A stretch of 48,736 nucleotides of DNA, taken from assembly GCA_026645815.1 (NCBI GenBank), contig JAPKMR010000026.1, forward strand, positions 1 through 48,736, given 5' to 3'. Every line of letters starts with the position of its first letter. The first letter of the stretch is position 1. The translations under genes and the position numbers were made by a program. Shown here in pieces: positions 48,686 through 48,736 of this stretch. Source of the stretch: Anaerolineae bacterium (lineage in GTDB: Bacteria > Chloroflexota > Anaerolineae > B4-G1 > SLSP01). Below the pieces are notes generated by a model. It was given only the letters and a program-made list of their open reading frames with translations, ran no database searches and was not told where the DNA came from.

Positions 48686-48736
48686 TCACCCGCTCTCCCC
48701 CTCACTCCGGTCCGCGAGCAGCTGCCGCAACTGGTC
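48686..48736 (-). CDS. C-terminal end of a truncated gene
   Basis: The last 17 codons on the minus strand are open and begin DQLRQLLADRSEGESG before a TGA at 48686-48688. Its last codons lie in a gggagagcggg-type repeat. The product cannot be named because the gene continues past the window. Confidence 0.35.
   Translation of the reverse strand, partial: DQLRQLLADRSEGESG

Overview
The window looks like chromosomal DNA from a Chloroflexota bacterium, most likely class Anaerolineae. This is inferred from gene content, not from a marker tree. The pointers are a cobalamin-dependent class II ribonucleotide reductase with NrdR, GreA, YajC, NarL-type signalling, high G+C, no outer-membrane genes, exported proteins ending in YLPL(V/I)LRN, and intergenic space full of 8-10 bp degenerate tandem repeats. 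No tRNA, rRNA, CRISPR array or transposase was seen.

Layout. 0-5.6 kb: metallophosphoesterase, two alpha/beta hydrolases, an ICMT-type methyltransferase and an exported protein, all on the minus strand. 5.7-10.4 kb: greA, then nrdR-nrdJ on the minus strand and a glutaredoxin (deoxynucleotide supply and redox). 10.8-16.8 kb: a Wzz-like protein, a methyltransferase, then a plus-strand run yajC - PP2C phosphatase - P-loop protein - MobB::archease fusion - rtcB, closed by a convergent cold-shock gene. 17-19.4 kb: an aminotransferase behind an attenuator-like leader, and a YigZ protein. 19.4-23.8 kb: a tightly coupled surface-glycan/sortase operon (GT2, polyprenyl glycosylphosphotransferase, methyltransferase, sortase, membrane microprotein). 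23.8-26.3 kb: a membrane protein and an orphan NarL-type histidine kinase. 26.5-31.6 kb: FAD oxidoreductase, SDR, an RlpA-like exported protein, a lectin-like exported protein and an isochorismatase-fold hydrolase. 31.9-36.5 kb: a 1400-residue beta-helix surface protein and a small partner. 36.8-45.1 kb: a cyclase-ATPase-TPR regulator, APH-type kinase, MATE pump, DUF998-like protein and two P-loop kinases. 45.2-47.4 kb: a stranded phage head module (connector, HK97 capsid, scaffold). 47.8 kb to the end: a YdjM-like membrane protein, repeats and the last codons of a truncated gene.

The most unusual layer is non-coding. A family of at least eleven extragenic hairpins keeps its pairing while its stem sequence changes. 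A roughly 110 bp dispersed repeat occurs at two sites, with fragments elsewhere. Short tandem arrays run up to or into the 3' ends of genes and encode their last residues. G/C strand asymmetry flips at about 26.4, 31.8 and 36.6 kb, and each flip lies in a repeat cluster, which suggests repeat-mediated inversion. Other points of interest are the MobB-archease fusion beside RtcB, the aminotransferase leader, a capsid-gene Shine-Dalgarno held in a hairpin loop, and the shared C-terminal YLPL tag.
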